Origin: an uncultured Akkermansia sp.
GTDB taxonomy: Bacteria; Verrucomicrobiota; Verrucomicrobiia; Verrucomicrobiales; Akkermansiaceae
Length of the DNA: 59,341 nucleotides
Direction of reading: 5' to 3'
Assembly (NCBI GenBank): GCA_904501975.1
Contig: CAJGCZ010000009.1
Coordinates: 1 to 59,341 of the forward strand
Part shown: positions 1-8,030 of the stretch, piece after piece
Layout of the letters: every line of letters begins with the position of its first letter
Numbering within the stretch: the stretch's first letter is position 1
Position numbers and translations under genes: made by a program
The notes under the pieces: generated by a model
The model's database searches: none
What the model was told of the DNA's origin: nothing
The model's input: the letters and a program-made list of their open reading frames with translations, nothing else

Positions 1-46
1 ATTAAACTTGCATTATAGCCAATATAATGATACAAATCTCACGCAC

Positions 47-87
47 AAAGTGTAACCTATGTAGTTGAACTAAAGTGTTACCCATGT
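47..87. repeat. Two tandem 16-bp repeats, possible IS end
   Basis: AAAGTGTAACCTATGT (47-62) recurs as AAAGTGTTACCCATGT (72-87), 14 of 16 bases identical with a 25-bp period, right beside the point where homology of the broken cytidylyltransferase copy stops. Repeated subterminal motifs of this kind occur at the ends of some insertion sequences, and an IS would explain both the gene truncation and the window edge. No transposase is visible, so the IS reading is inference. Confidence 0.35.
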
Positions 88-100
88 GAGTGGCGCGCCC

Positions 101-351
101 TGTCCGGTTCCCCCCCCCCCCGGAACCAATTGCCTCAATTTGGTAATACCATAAAACTCTGCATATCGTTTTAACTCATCTTCCCACCCCTCAACACACA
201 AACAATGGAATCAACCATCTCGTGCTTTTGGAAATTTTCTAAGGTATACAACAATACCGGTTTGTCGTATACTTTAATAAACTGTTTGGGTATCTCATAC
301 CCCATGCGAGAGCCAATGCCCCCCCGCAATAATAAGTGCTATGTTTGACAT
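101..351 (-). pseudogene. Truncated, frameshifted copy of the IspD/TarI-like cytidylyltransferase
   Basis: Read on the minus strand from the ATG at 349-351, this stretch is a near-identical copy of the first ~85 codons of the intact gene at 3756-4463. A run of seven C (319-325; six G in the intact gene) adds one base after codon 10 and leads to a TGA a few codons later. A second difference removes two GT units near 190. Homology ends around 101, next to a 12-C tract (110-121) and possible IS-end repeats. The copy follows a GT2 gene by 9 bp, just as the intact one follows a GT2 gene, so the two arms mirror each other. It is either a dead remnant or, if the G-run slips, an ON/OFF gene truncated by the element; the sequence favours a remnant. 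Confidence 0.75.
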
Positions 352-360
352 GACTAAAAA

Positions 361-1359
361 TTAATTAAGTTTCCTTTTTACCAAAAAAAGCATCTGATCA
401 AGCTTACGTTGTATTCTGTCTGTATGTTTTAATATGAGTTTTGTTAGTAGCTTTGTAGCAACATGACCACCCCATGCATACAAATAAAGAAGTTGCGATA
501 TACATTTACCCGTAACATATTGTCTTTCGCGAATCACTTGTCTCCATTGACCGATATTCAGCCTATTTATATGAGCAAGCCAATTACAAAGAGAACGTTT
601 ACGAAAATACAACCGAGCTTCCAAAGAACACTTCTCTTCTTTTAGAATTTTTTGCTGAATTAACAAAGCTTCGCTCCCATAAGAAATATCACTAATCATC
701 CTTTGATTGCGGTAAATTTGAGAAGCGGAACAATTCCATTGACGATATAGGCTGGTAGAATACTCAATAGTCCCTATATTTCCTGCATTTATTGCAAAAT
801 AGCTCCACGCTACATTATCTTCAAACATTTTAACGTCCTCTGGAAAATGTAAATATTTTTTCGCTTTTTCTGAGTTCAATACAGCCTGGCTACACAACGG
901 GAGAACAGCAAACTCCAAAAACCAATTTGATACATAATAATCACATTTATCCGGAACATTCATTTGCAAATCCGATTCTTCTATCGCATCCACCTTGATA
1001 GGTTTTGTAGCATACCAAAAATATTCCGGATATTTTTCAAAAAACACTCGTGCTTTCTCTAAATGACATGGCAACCATGCATCATCACTATCCAAAAAAG
1101 AAATATACTTACCTCTCGCTTCTTGAATACCCTTATTTCGAGCACGACTAACACCTCCGTTCTTTTGATTTATTATCCTTAGCCGACTATCATCTTCCTG
1201 TGCCAAAACCTCTAACAAGTTATCAGATGACCCATCATTTACCACAATAATCTCAAAATCACGTTCGGTTTGTTCATATACACTACGTAGAGTTTGCTGT
1301 ATAAACTGTGCACAATTATATGCCGGAATGACAACACTAAATAGTGGTTCTTTCTTCAT
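361..1359 (-). CDS. GT2 family glycosyltransferase
   Basis: A 332-residue GT-A fold glycosyltransferase. The N-terminus has the nucleotide-sugar binding pattern of GT2 (SVVIPAYN at residues 8-15, then VVNDGSSD at about 39-46) and a DxD-type metal site (FLDSDDAW, about 88-95). The C-terminal third is basic and aromatic and probably sits on the inner membrane face. It should add one sugar to a lipid-linked glycan; donor and acceptor cannot be read from sequence. It lies downstream of the GT10 gene on the same strand and 9 bp before the broken cytidylyltransferase. There is no clear Shine-Dalgarno at the ATG. The gene is AT-rich compared with the flanking housekeeping DNA, typical of exchanged surface-glycan loci. 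Confidence 0.85.
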   Translation of the reverse strand: MKKEPLFSVVIPAYNCAQFIQQTLRSVYEQTERDFEIIVVNDGSSDNLLEVLAQEDDSRLRIINQKNGGVSRARNKGIQEARGKYISFLDSDDAWLPCHLEKARVFFEKYPEYFWYATKPIKVDAIEESDLQMNVPDKCDYYVSNWFLEFAVLPLCSQAVLNSEKAKKYLHFPEDVKMFEDNVAWSYFAINAGNIGTIEYSTSLYRQWNCSASQIYRNQRMISDISYGSEALLIQQKILKEEKCSLEARLYFRKRSLCNWLAHINRLNIGQWRQVIRERQYVTGKCISQLLYLYAWGGHVATKLLTKLILKHTDRIQRKLDQMLFLVKRKLN

Positions 1360-1483
1360 AATGGCGGAAAGGGTATACGTTATACAAAATACAAAGTCCA
1401 GAACATATCATACACACCTTCTATGCAATTTAATAAAAGACGAACAGAAAACTCATAATTCTCTTTAAAGAATAATTTAAATA

Positions 1484-2452
1484 CTACCCTCTTAAGCGCC
1501 CCATAGCAGTCCTACATTTTTTGTAAAAACGAATCCATCGATCATCGTAGAAACGATGAATTACATCCAAATTTAATTCATCTTTTAATATAGGATTAAC
1601 GCCTCTTTCAATAATGTTACGTAAAAATTGAGAAAGATCATCCATCCAATCACCCAATGATTTATGTCTTAATGGATTTGCTGCACACATGGATAGATAC
1701 AATTCTTCGTTCGTATCCACCTCTATTATCCTTTCAAGCAAAGCTTCCATGGTAGGATAATCAGATGCACAAATCATACACTCTTTATTAAAAGGGGCAA
1801 TATTCCCTTCACTACCCCAATAAATAGGCACAGAACCAGCAATTAATGGATCTAATAATTTTTCTGTCATGTAACCATCTGCACTTGAATTCTCAAAAGC
1901 AAGAGTAAATTTGTATTGCTTAAGAAAATCTATTTTCGATGTGTGCCAATCCCTAGAAGTTCTCGAAGAAAGCTCATCACTATCCATGTTATGAAGGACT
2001 TTACCAGGACAGTCCACATGGCGATATTTCATTAATTCTAAACAAACTTCTTTGCGATACTTAGCACCTTTCCCTAAAGAATCTTGCGAATAGACAAAAT
2101 TACAGAAACGCCTATCAAATAAACTATCTGATACAGGAGGGGGCTCTACACCATCATAACGAATTGCTTGAGGAGTCCAATGATTTCTACCAGAAATACT
2201 ATCACGCAGAAATGACAAGGAATAATCACAAATATTGAAATTAGGAACTAGATTTTCACCATAATAGCATATCCTAACAACTTTGTCGTACTTCAAGTGC
2301 TCAAATCCAAAACAAGAATAAAACAAAAAATCAGGTTTTTTGTTATCGATAATAACATTGAAATGGCGAGATAATGCCTGAAATATAAATTCCTCCTGAG
2401 GCTTATAGCTCTTCCAAAAATCAACAAAACCTACACGCACATCACTCTTCAT
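1484..2452 (-). CDS. GT10 family fucosyltransferase (alpha-1,3/1,4-type)
   Basis: A 322-residue protein with the diagnostic GT10 donor-binding signature: FENSSADGYMTEKLLDPLIA then GSVPIYWGS at residues 186-214, followed by an FNKECMI segment like the FNP-type motif of Helicobacter and eukaryotic alpha-1,3-fucosyltransferases. Family members transfer L-fucose from GDP-fucose to GlcNAc/Glc of LacNAc-like acceptors, giving Lewis-type structures. The C-terminal heptad repeats seen in H. pylori enzymes are absent; a short basic tail (RTAMGRLRG) remains. It is transcribed away from the 2692 gene and toward a GT2 gene, so the two probably act on one glycan. No GDP-fucose synthesis genes are in the window, so donor supply must come from elsewhere. 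Acceptor identity is unknown. Confidence 0.9.
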   Translation of the reverse strand: MKSDVRVGFVDFWKSYKPQEEFIFQALSRHFNVIIDNKKPDFLFYSCFGFEHLKYDKVVRICYYGENLVPNFNICDYSLSFLRDSISGRNHWTPQAIRYDGVEPPPVSDSLFDRRFCNFVYSQDSLGKGAKYRKEVCLELMKYRHVDCPGKVLHNMDSDELSSRTSRDWHTSKIDFLKQYKFTLAFENSSADGYMTEKLLDPLIAGSVPIYWGSEGNIAPFNKECMICASDYPTMEALLERIIEVDTNEELYLSMCAANPLRHKSLGDWMDDLSQFLRNIIERGVNPILKDELNLDVIHRFYDDRWIRFYKKCRTAMGRLRG

Positions 2453-2691
2453 ATATTTACCCTCTACATAACATGTTCTTATTTACTTTATCGAGAAACA
2501 AGACAAGTTCAAATGTATAAGAAAACTTCTCAAGCTTCCACAACTACCGAAGTTTTATATCAATTTCCCTTTACATCGTCAACTACTTTTTTTCAAATGC
2601 AAGATCTAAAACCAGATCTAAAACCATATAAAAATAAGATTGACAATCAAGAAAAAAGTATATAGGCTGGGAGGGGGTCAACATATGTCAT
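2453..2691. promoter_or_regulatory. Divergent promoter region of the glycan locus
   Basis: A 239-bp AT-rich gap between divergent genes, so it must drive both arms. It contains a perfect tandem 12-bp repeat AGATCTAAAACC at 2602-2613 and 2614-2625, and a TTGACA followed 13 bp later by TATATA (2640-2664, a short spacer). GGGAGGGGG about 10 bp before the ATG at 2692 can act as a Shine-Dalgarno, unusual for this window. The tandem repeat is a possible regulator site; no factor is named by the sequence. Confidence 0.4.
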
Positions 2692-3720
2692 ATGGAGTGT
2701 GAACATTCAAATGCATGTAAACTTAGTGTAATCATACCGGTATACAATTCTGAGTTTTTTTTGGAGAGGTGTGTTTGCTCATTATTGTCGCAGACTTTGC
2801 GTGAATGGGTTGCTATTTTCGTTAATGATGGTTCAACTGATCAATCTAAAACGATATTAGAGAAGTATGCTGCTACGGATGCTCGAATCACAGTTGTAGA
2901 CAAAGAAAATGGGGGAGCTGCATCAGCCCGAAATGTCGGGTTGGATATGGTAACAACAGAATATGTAACCATGTTAGATGCAGATGATGTCATTCAGGAA
3001 ACAATGTTTGAAAAAATGTTAGCGGTAGCATGTCGTTCTAATTGTGATCTTGTTGTTGTGCCATCCAAAGTTCAACAAAATAATGGGTGTTACATGGAGC
3101 AGGAATATGAACGTTATGGGTTAATACAGGAACCAGCAAAGTTTCTGTTTAGAAATGTGTACCGTGGCCCAGTTGCTAAATTGTATAGACGAGATATCAT
3201 AGAACGCTATAAGATTCGTATGCCTGAAGATATGGTTATGGCAGAGGATTATGTATTTGTTGTTTCATATTGGACCCGATCCCAAAGTGTGTATGCTCTT
3301 TCAGAGTGTTTATATCGATATGAGTATGCAGAGAATCCGAATTCTCTAATTCATCGTTTCTGTAGAAAAGAATTACCCTATAGTGCATATCAAAAGAATG
3401 CAGAAGCGGCATGGCGTGTATATCGATTTTTATGCTCTGCGGAAAAAAACTGTATCGAGCTTAGTAAATGGGCTTATGAATTATATCGTGATTTTTGGAA
3501 AATGAGTTTAAACAGTATGCGCCATTTAGACTTGGAGGAGCAAAGAGCCGCTCTTAAATCGTATGTTTCAGTTTTGGAGGGGGATTTTGGTCAACATCTT
3601 ACTTTTTTCCAACGATTTTTTATGTATCATAGATATCCGTTAGTATCTAGAATTCTAAGATCTATTAAACAAATCCTCATCAAATTGAAGCAAATCTTTC
3701 GCAAGTTTCTTTCACGATGA
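2692..3720 (+). CDS. GT2 family glycosyltransferase
   Basis: A 342-residue GT2 enzyme with LSVIIPVYN (residues 11-19), FVNDGSTD and the metal-binding MLDADD motif near residue 100. The EDYVF-like acidic motif in the second half is the usual position of the catalytic base in this family. The C-terminus is strongly basic (IKQILIKLKQIFRK-type) and likely amphipathic and membrane-associated. It starts the plus-strand arm and is followed after 35 bp by the cytidylyltransferase, the same order as in the minus-strand arm. The start at 2692 is supported by the purine-rich GGGAGGGGG just upstream. Sugar specificity is unknown. Confidence 0.85.
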   Translation: MECEHSNACKLSVIIPVYNSEFFLERCVCSLLSQTLREWVAIFVNDGSTDQSKTILEKYAATDARITVVDKENGGAASARNVGLDMVTTEYVTMLDADDVIQETMFEKMLAVACRSNCDLVVVPSKVQQNNGCYMEQEYERYGLIQEPAKFLFRNVYRGPVAKLYRRDIIERYKIRMPEDMVMAEDYVFVVSYWTRSQSVYALSECLYRYEYAENPNSLIHRFCRKELPYSAYQKNAEAAWRVYRFLCSAEKNCIELSKWAYELYRDFWKMSLNSMRHLDLEEQRAALKSYVSVLEGDFGQHLTFFQRFFMYHRYPLVSRILRSIKQILIKLKQIFRKFLSR

Positions 3721-3755
3721 ATTAAATGAAGTAGGAAACGTTTATCTACAAGAGA

Positions 3756-4463
3756 ATGTCAAACATAGCACTTATTATTGCGGGGGGCGTTGGCTCTCGC
3801 ATGGGGTATGAGATTCCCAAACAGTTTATTAAAGTGTACGACAAACCGGTATTGTTGTATACCTTAGAAAATTTCCAAAAGCACGAGATGGTTGATTCCA
3901 TTGTTTGTGTGTGTGTTGAAGGATGGGAAGAAGAACTGAAACGATATGCCGACTTTTATGGTATTACCAAATTGAGGCAATTGGTTTCGGGTGGAAGAAC
4001 CGGGCAAGAGTCTATCCGCAATGGAGTATTTGCAATCAAAGAATTTGCCAATGCTGATGATATTGTTATCATTCATGATGGAATCCGCCCTATGGTTGAT
4101 AGTCATGTGCTGACAGATGTGCTGAATGTATGCAAAGAGAAGGGGAATGCAGTCACATCCCTGCCGTACAATGAACAAATATTCCTCGTTGACCAGGATA
4201 ATCCGTCAACAACGACCAGCTATATACCTCGTGAAACCCTGCGCAGAGTTTCCACTCCTCAGGCGTACAAATTGGATAAGTTGGTATGGGCGTATACGAA
4301 GGCCTTTGAGGAAGAGATAGGAATTTATGGTTCATCCTACACCAACACCATGATGGTAGAGTTGGGCGAAAGATTGCACTTTGCTGCCGGTTCAGACAAA
4401 AATATTAAGTTAACCACGCAGGACGACTTGGAACTATTCAAGGGGTATCTTAATTCAAAGTAA
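3756..4463 (+). CDS. IspD/TarI-type CTP:polyol/sugar-phosphate cytidylyltransferase
   Basis: A 235-residue nucleotidyltransferase. The CTP-binding loop AGGVGSRMG (9-17) and PKQF (21-24) at the N-terminus, and IIHDGIRPMV in the middle, are hallmarks of the IspD/TarI/Bcs1 group. IspD makes CDP-methylerythritol, whereas TarI and Bcs1 make CDP-ribitol for teichoic acid or capsule. Here the next genes encode an SDR enzyme and a TagB/TagF-like phosphotransferase, so I infer a CDP-polyol (ribitol-, glycerol- or related) for glycan phosphorylation, not isoprenoid synthesis. The stop is 7 bp before the next start, indicating an operon. A broken near-identical copy lies at 101-351 in the opposite orientation. 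Confidence 0.8.
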   Translation: MSNIALIIAGGVGSRMGYEIPKQFIKVYDKPVLLYTLENFQKHEMVDSIVCVCVEGWEEELKRYADFYGITKLRQLVSGGRTGQESIRNGVFAIKEFANADDIVIIHDGIRPMVDSHVLTDVLNVCKEKGNAVTSLPYNEQIFLVDQDNPSTTTSYIPRETLRRVSTPQAYKLDKLVWAYTKAFEEEIGIYGSSYTNTMMVELGERLHFAAGSDKNIKLTTQDDLELFKGYLNSK

Positions 4464-4470
4464 CTGAGCT

Positions 4471-5538
4471 ATGATAAACGACAGTTTGTACATTGAAGAC
4501 TTAAATAATTGTCTGAATTCGGTAGTGAATTTAGATAGCCTTCGAGGTAAAACGGTGCTCATTACGGGCGCGACCGGGATGATTGGCAGTTTTATTGTAG
4601 ATGCTCTTATGCATGGCAATGAAACTCGAAATTTGAATTGTTCCGTCATAGCCTTAGGGCGTAGTCAAGAAAAAGCTTATAAGCGATTTGCTTCATACAT
4701 CAATCGCAAGCATTTTCTTTTTGTAGAACATGATATTAATAATCCACTGTGTGGAGAATTTCCTGCCATTGATTTCATTATTCATTCCGCCAGCACAACA
4801 CATCCTGTTGCTTATGCAACAGAGCCCATCAGCACGATAACTACTAATATTTTTGGAACATATCATCTTCTTCACTATCTTTCCATGCACGCACCAAAAG
4901 CTCGTTTTGTTCTTACCTCATCGGTAGAAATATACGGACAAAACCGAGGGGATGTTGAGTATTTTAATGAAGACTACAGTGGCTATATAGACTGCAACAC
5001 TCTAAGAGCCGGGTACCCGGAAAGTAAGCGATTGAGTGAGTCATTATGCCAAGCATTTGTTAAAGAAAGAGATATTGATTATGTTTCGGCCCGCTTGCCG
5101 CGCACTTATGGTCCTACAATGCTTGCAAGCGACACGAAAGCTCTTTCTCAATTTATCATGAAAGGACTTTCTGGAGAGGATATTGTGCTGAAAAGTCAAG
5201 GTAATCAGTTCTTCTCATACGCTTATGTTGCCGATTCGGCCTCGGCGGTTCTTTCTATTATGTTGGCCGGAGCAAAAGGTAAAGCATACAACATAGCCGA
5301 TTCTCAATCAGATATTAGTTTGAAAGAATTGGCCCAGCTGGTTGCTACTGCCAGTGGTACCCAGTTACGCTTTGAATTACCCGATAGCGTTGAAATGGCC
5401 GGGTATTCAACTGCAACAAAAGCCGTGATGGATTCAACACGACTCAAGTCGTTGGGTTGGCAGCCATGTTATAATATAGAATCCGGTATTAAGAGAATGC
5501 TCACCATTCTTCACGAAAAAAAGGAACGAACGCTATAA
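4471..5538 (+). CDS. NAD(P)-dependent epimerase/dehydratase (extended SDR)
   Basis: A 355-residue extended short-chain dehydrogenase. It has the Rossmann loop TGATGMIG (32-39), SSVEIYG (150-156) holding the active-site Ser region, and catalytic Y182-P-E-S-K186. The C-terminal half binds the sugar nucleotide (ARLPRTYGP). Family members are 4-epimerases, 4,6-dehydratases or reductases of nucleotide-activated sugars. It lies between a cytidylyltransferase and a polyol-phosphate transferase, 7 bp and 1 bp from its neighbours, so the likely substrate is the CDP-linked or phosphorylated product of that pair. The exact reaction cannot be told; TarJ, the usual TarI partner, is an unrelated alcohol dehydrogenase, so this would be a different route. 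Confidence 0.8.
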   Translation: MINDSLYIEDLNNCLNSVVNLDSLRGKTVLITGATGMIGSFIVDALMHGNETRNLNCSVIALGRSQEKAYKRFASYINRKHFLFVEHDINNPLCGEFPAIDFIIHSASTTHPVAYATEPISTITTNIFGTYHLLHYLSMHAPKARFVLTSSVEIYGQNRGDVEYFNEDYSGYIDCNTLRAGYPESKRLSESLCQAFVKERDIDYVSARLPRTYGPTMLASDTKALSQFIMKGLSGEDIVLKSQGNQFFSYAYVADSASAVLSIMLAGAKGKAYNIADSQSDISLKELAQLVATASGTQLRFELPDSVEMAGYSTATKAVMDSTRLKSLGWQPCYNIESGIKRMLTILHEKKERTL

Positions 5539-5539
5539 C

Positions 5540-6844
5540 ATGTTCATTAAGGAAATAGCAAAGCAAATACTACCTACCTCTTGGAAGAAACAATGGCATT
5601 TTCTCAAGGAGGGGCTATTATTGAATCCATTATTTCGCACTTTGTTCCTAAGACCAGCTATAAACATCAATAAACTCAGGAACAAAGATACAATATATGT
5701 ATTATTTATTGCTGTATCTCCCTCTTTATGGAAAGCTGATTCTTTGTATCGCGCATTAAGAAATCATGAGCAATTTTATGTCGACATTTTAGTTTCTCCT
5801 AATCAAAGTATAAGAGATGAAAGATTAAGAGAAGAAGAAATGCATCGTATAAAACAATTTTTCGATTCAAGAGAGTACCTATACCATGAATGGATAGACA
5901 ACCATGGTAGGTCATACATAAAACAAATACCCAATTTATACGACGTTGTTATTTATCCACAACCCTATGGTGGGCTAGTAGCCAAGCAATTTGATTTTAA
6001 CAAAAATTTACGCAAATATTTGATATGCTGCGAATATGCTTTTCATTCCGGTGCCCAAAATTGGGCATATAATAAGTTTTATCAAAATATTGCATGGATT
6101 GATTGCTATGAAAATGATATAGTAAGACAACTTTCTTGTAAGGAGAAGCGTAATAAGGGAATCAATTCTTACACAACAGGTCTACCGTTTGTTGATGAGT
6201 TTACCAAGGAGATATATACATCACCATGGAAATATCAAGATGTTCCTTGTAAGAAAATTATTTGGGCTCCTCACTGGACGATTGCGGAGGGAGGGACTGA
6301 TGCTCTTAATTACTCCAATTTTCTTAAATTAGCCGATTTCATGCTCGAGTTTGCTCGGAATCAAATCGGAAAGATTCAATTTGCTTTTAAACCTCATCCT
6401 TGGTTGAAACGAGAGTTGTATGAACATACAGATTGGGGGCAAGAACGCACAGACGCATACTACAGCGCATGGGAAGATGGAGCTAATACACAGTTAGAAC
6501 AAGGTGAATATGTAGATTTGTTTATGACATCTGATGCTATGGTACACGATTGCAGCTCATTTTGTTGTGAATACTTACTCACAGGTAAACCTGTTTTTTT
6601 CATGACAAGAAATGAACAGAAGCAGGTATCTCTGTTGAATGAAATGGCACGTGAAGCGTTTTATTCTCAATATCTGGGAACAAAGGTAGAGGATCTGCAG
6701 ACTTTTCTGCGAGACCAAGTAATTAAAGAAAATGATCCGATGATGGAAAAGCGTAAGGCGACGGTAAGAAAATATCTTCTTCCTCCCAATGGGAAAACTG
6801 CCGCCGAAAATATTATCGACGTTATGCTGGGGAAGTTGATTTGA
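5540..6844 (+). CDS. CDP-glycerol/polyol phosphotransferase-like (TagB/TagF family)
   Basis: A 434-residue protein whose second half has the TagB/TagF signature: IIWAPHWT (~245-252), FAFKPHPWL (~280-288) and the MVHDCSSFCCEYLLTGKPV stretch (~334-352) matching the H-S-S/E donor-site motifs of glycerophosphotransferases. These transfer polyol-phosphate from a CDP-polyol to a glycan on the cytoplasmic face of the membrane. The N-terminal half is less conserved and probably recognises the acceptor. It starts 1 bp after the SDR gene and fits a CDP-polyol module with the cytidylyltransferase. Wall teichoic acid is not expected in a Gram-negative cell, so the product is probably a phosphodiester-decorated O-antigen or capsule. 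A shorter alternative start was not evident. Confidence 0.75.
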   Translation: MFIKEIAKQILPTSWKKQWHFLKEGLLLNPLFRTLFLRPAININKLRNKDTIYVLFIAVSPSLWKADSLYRALRNHEQFYVDILVSPNQSIRDERLREEEMHRIKQFFDSREYLYHEWIDNHGRSYIKQIPNLYDVVIYPQPYGGLVAKQFDFNKNLRKYLICCEYAFHSGAQNWAYNKFYQNIAWIDCYENDIVRQLSCKEKRNKGINSYTTGLPFVDEFTKEIYTSPWKYQDVPCKKIIWAPHWTIAEGGTDALNYSNFLKLADFMLEFARNQIGKIQFAFKPHPWLKRELYEHTDWGQERTDAYYSAWEDGANTQLEQGEYVDLFMTSDAMVHDCSSFCCEYLLTGKPVFFMTRNEQKQVSLLNEMAREAFYSQYLGTKVEDLQTFLRDQVIKENDPMMEKRKATVRKYLLPPNGKTAAENIIDVMLGKLI

Positions 6845-6896
6845 CTCGTAAAAACTCTTTTCCTGTGTTAATATCGTTTTGCACTGAAAGATTACC

Positions 6897-8024
6897 ATGT
6901 TTCGAATTTTAACACATCCCCCAATCCATAATTATGGCGGTATTTTACAAGCATTTGCATTACAGCAGGCACTTCGTAAAATAAAAGTTCAAAGCCGTGT
7001 TATCGATTTTTTTGGCAAAAAATGGGGGAGTGAATTGTCTAAATGTGGCATTCGTGCAAAATGTAGTTGTATTAAGAGTCTTTTAAAAATTATTTTCTTT
7101 GGTTCGCCTTTAGGTCTACCGGGATTAATGTATCCCCATCTGTTTAGCTTGTTTAAGCTGCGCTTTATGCGTTTATGGCGCTTGGACTTAAAGCGAAAAA
7201 AATTACCAAAGTTGGCTGATAATCACCCTTTTATCGTTGGTAGCGATCAAGTTTGGCGTTGCGTTTATGCCAGAAATATTGAATCAGTACCTTTTTTCTT
7301 TTTGAATTTTGCAACTCCGGATCAGCGTAAACGTAGTATTGCTTATGCAGCATCCTTTGGCTCCGATGAATGGGAAGGAACCCCTGAGGAAACGGTAGAG
7401 TGTGCGCAATTATTGAAACAATTTAAGGCCGTTTCTGTACGTGAGCATAGCGGAGTAGACATCTGCCGCGAGGTATTTGGAGTTGATGCTGTGCAAATGC
7501 CGGATCCCACCTTGCTGCTGGAACAGGAGGATTACAACTACCTCATCCGCAATTGGCGCACTAAATCGACTGATTCCCCTTTCATGGCTGTTTACCTGCT
7601 GGATGAAACCGATAGCAAAAGCCAACTCACTGCATCTATCTGCCAGCACAACGGCCTGCATGCGCAGCATCTCATGCCTCACCCTGGGGCAAAAAAACTC
7701 ATGAACCGCCTGCCCCTCTCCATTCCGCAATGGCTGCGTTTCATCCGCGACAGTAAATACGTGCTAACGGATTCCTTCCACGGCTGCGTCTTTTCCATTA
7801 TTTTCAATAAGCCTTTCATCTGTCTGGGCAACGAAAGCCGTGGCACTGCTCGCTTTGATTCATTGCTGGCAACCTTTGGCTTGCAGGATAGACTAGTCAC
7901 CCACTACGATAAAGATGCCATTCTGAAAATTATGAACACTCCTATTGATTGGGAGAAGGTGAATTCTATCCGTCGTAGCGAACAAGAGCGAGCATTTGAC
8001 TTCTTGAGAAGGAACCTCGAATAA
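6897..8024 (+). CDS. Polysaccharide pyruvyl transferase family protein
   Basis: A 375-residue WcaK/CsaB-type enzyme. It has the opening HNYGGILQAFALQQAL (residues 10-25), VVGSDQVW-type VGSDQVWR (~113-120), and the family-defining TDSFHGCVFSIIFNKPFI near residue 290. These enzymes add a pyruvate ketal from PEP to a sugar and give the glycan negative charge. There is a 52-bp gap from the previous gene and 6 bp to the flippase. Base composition changes inside the gene: the first half is AT-rich, whereas from about 7450 it turns GC-rich like the host, and this continues into the next gene. That suggests a recombination joint. The acceptor sugar is unknown. Confidence 0.85.
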   Translation: MFRILTHPPIHNYGGILQAFALQQALRKIKVQSRVIDFFGKKWGSELSKCGIRAKCSCIKSLLKIIFFGSPLGLPGLMYPHLFSLFKLRFMRLWRLDLKRKKLPKLADNHPFIVGSDQVWRCVYARNIESVPFFFLNFATPDQRKRSIAYAASFGSDEWEGTPEETVECAQLLKQFKAVSVREHSGVDICREVFGVDAVQMPDPTLLLEQEDYNYLIRNWRTKSTDSPFMAVYLLDETDSKSQLTASICQHNGLHAQHLMPHPGAKKLMNRLPLSIPQWLRFIRDSKYVLTDSFHGCVFSIIFNKPFICLGNESRGTARFDSLLATFGLQDRLVTHYDKDAILKIMNTPIDWEKVNSIRRSEQERAFDFLRRNLE

Positions 8025-8030
8025 ATATCC

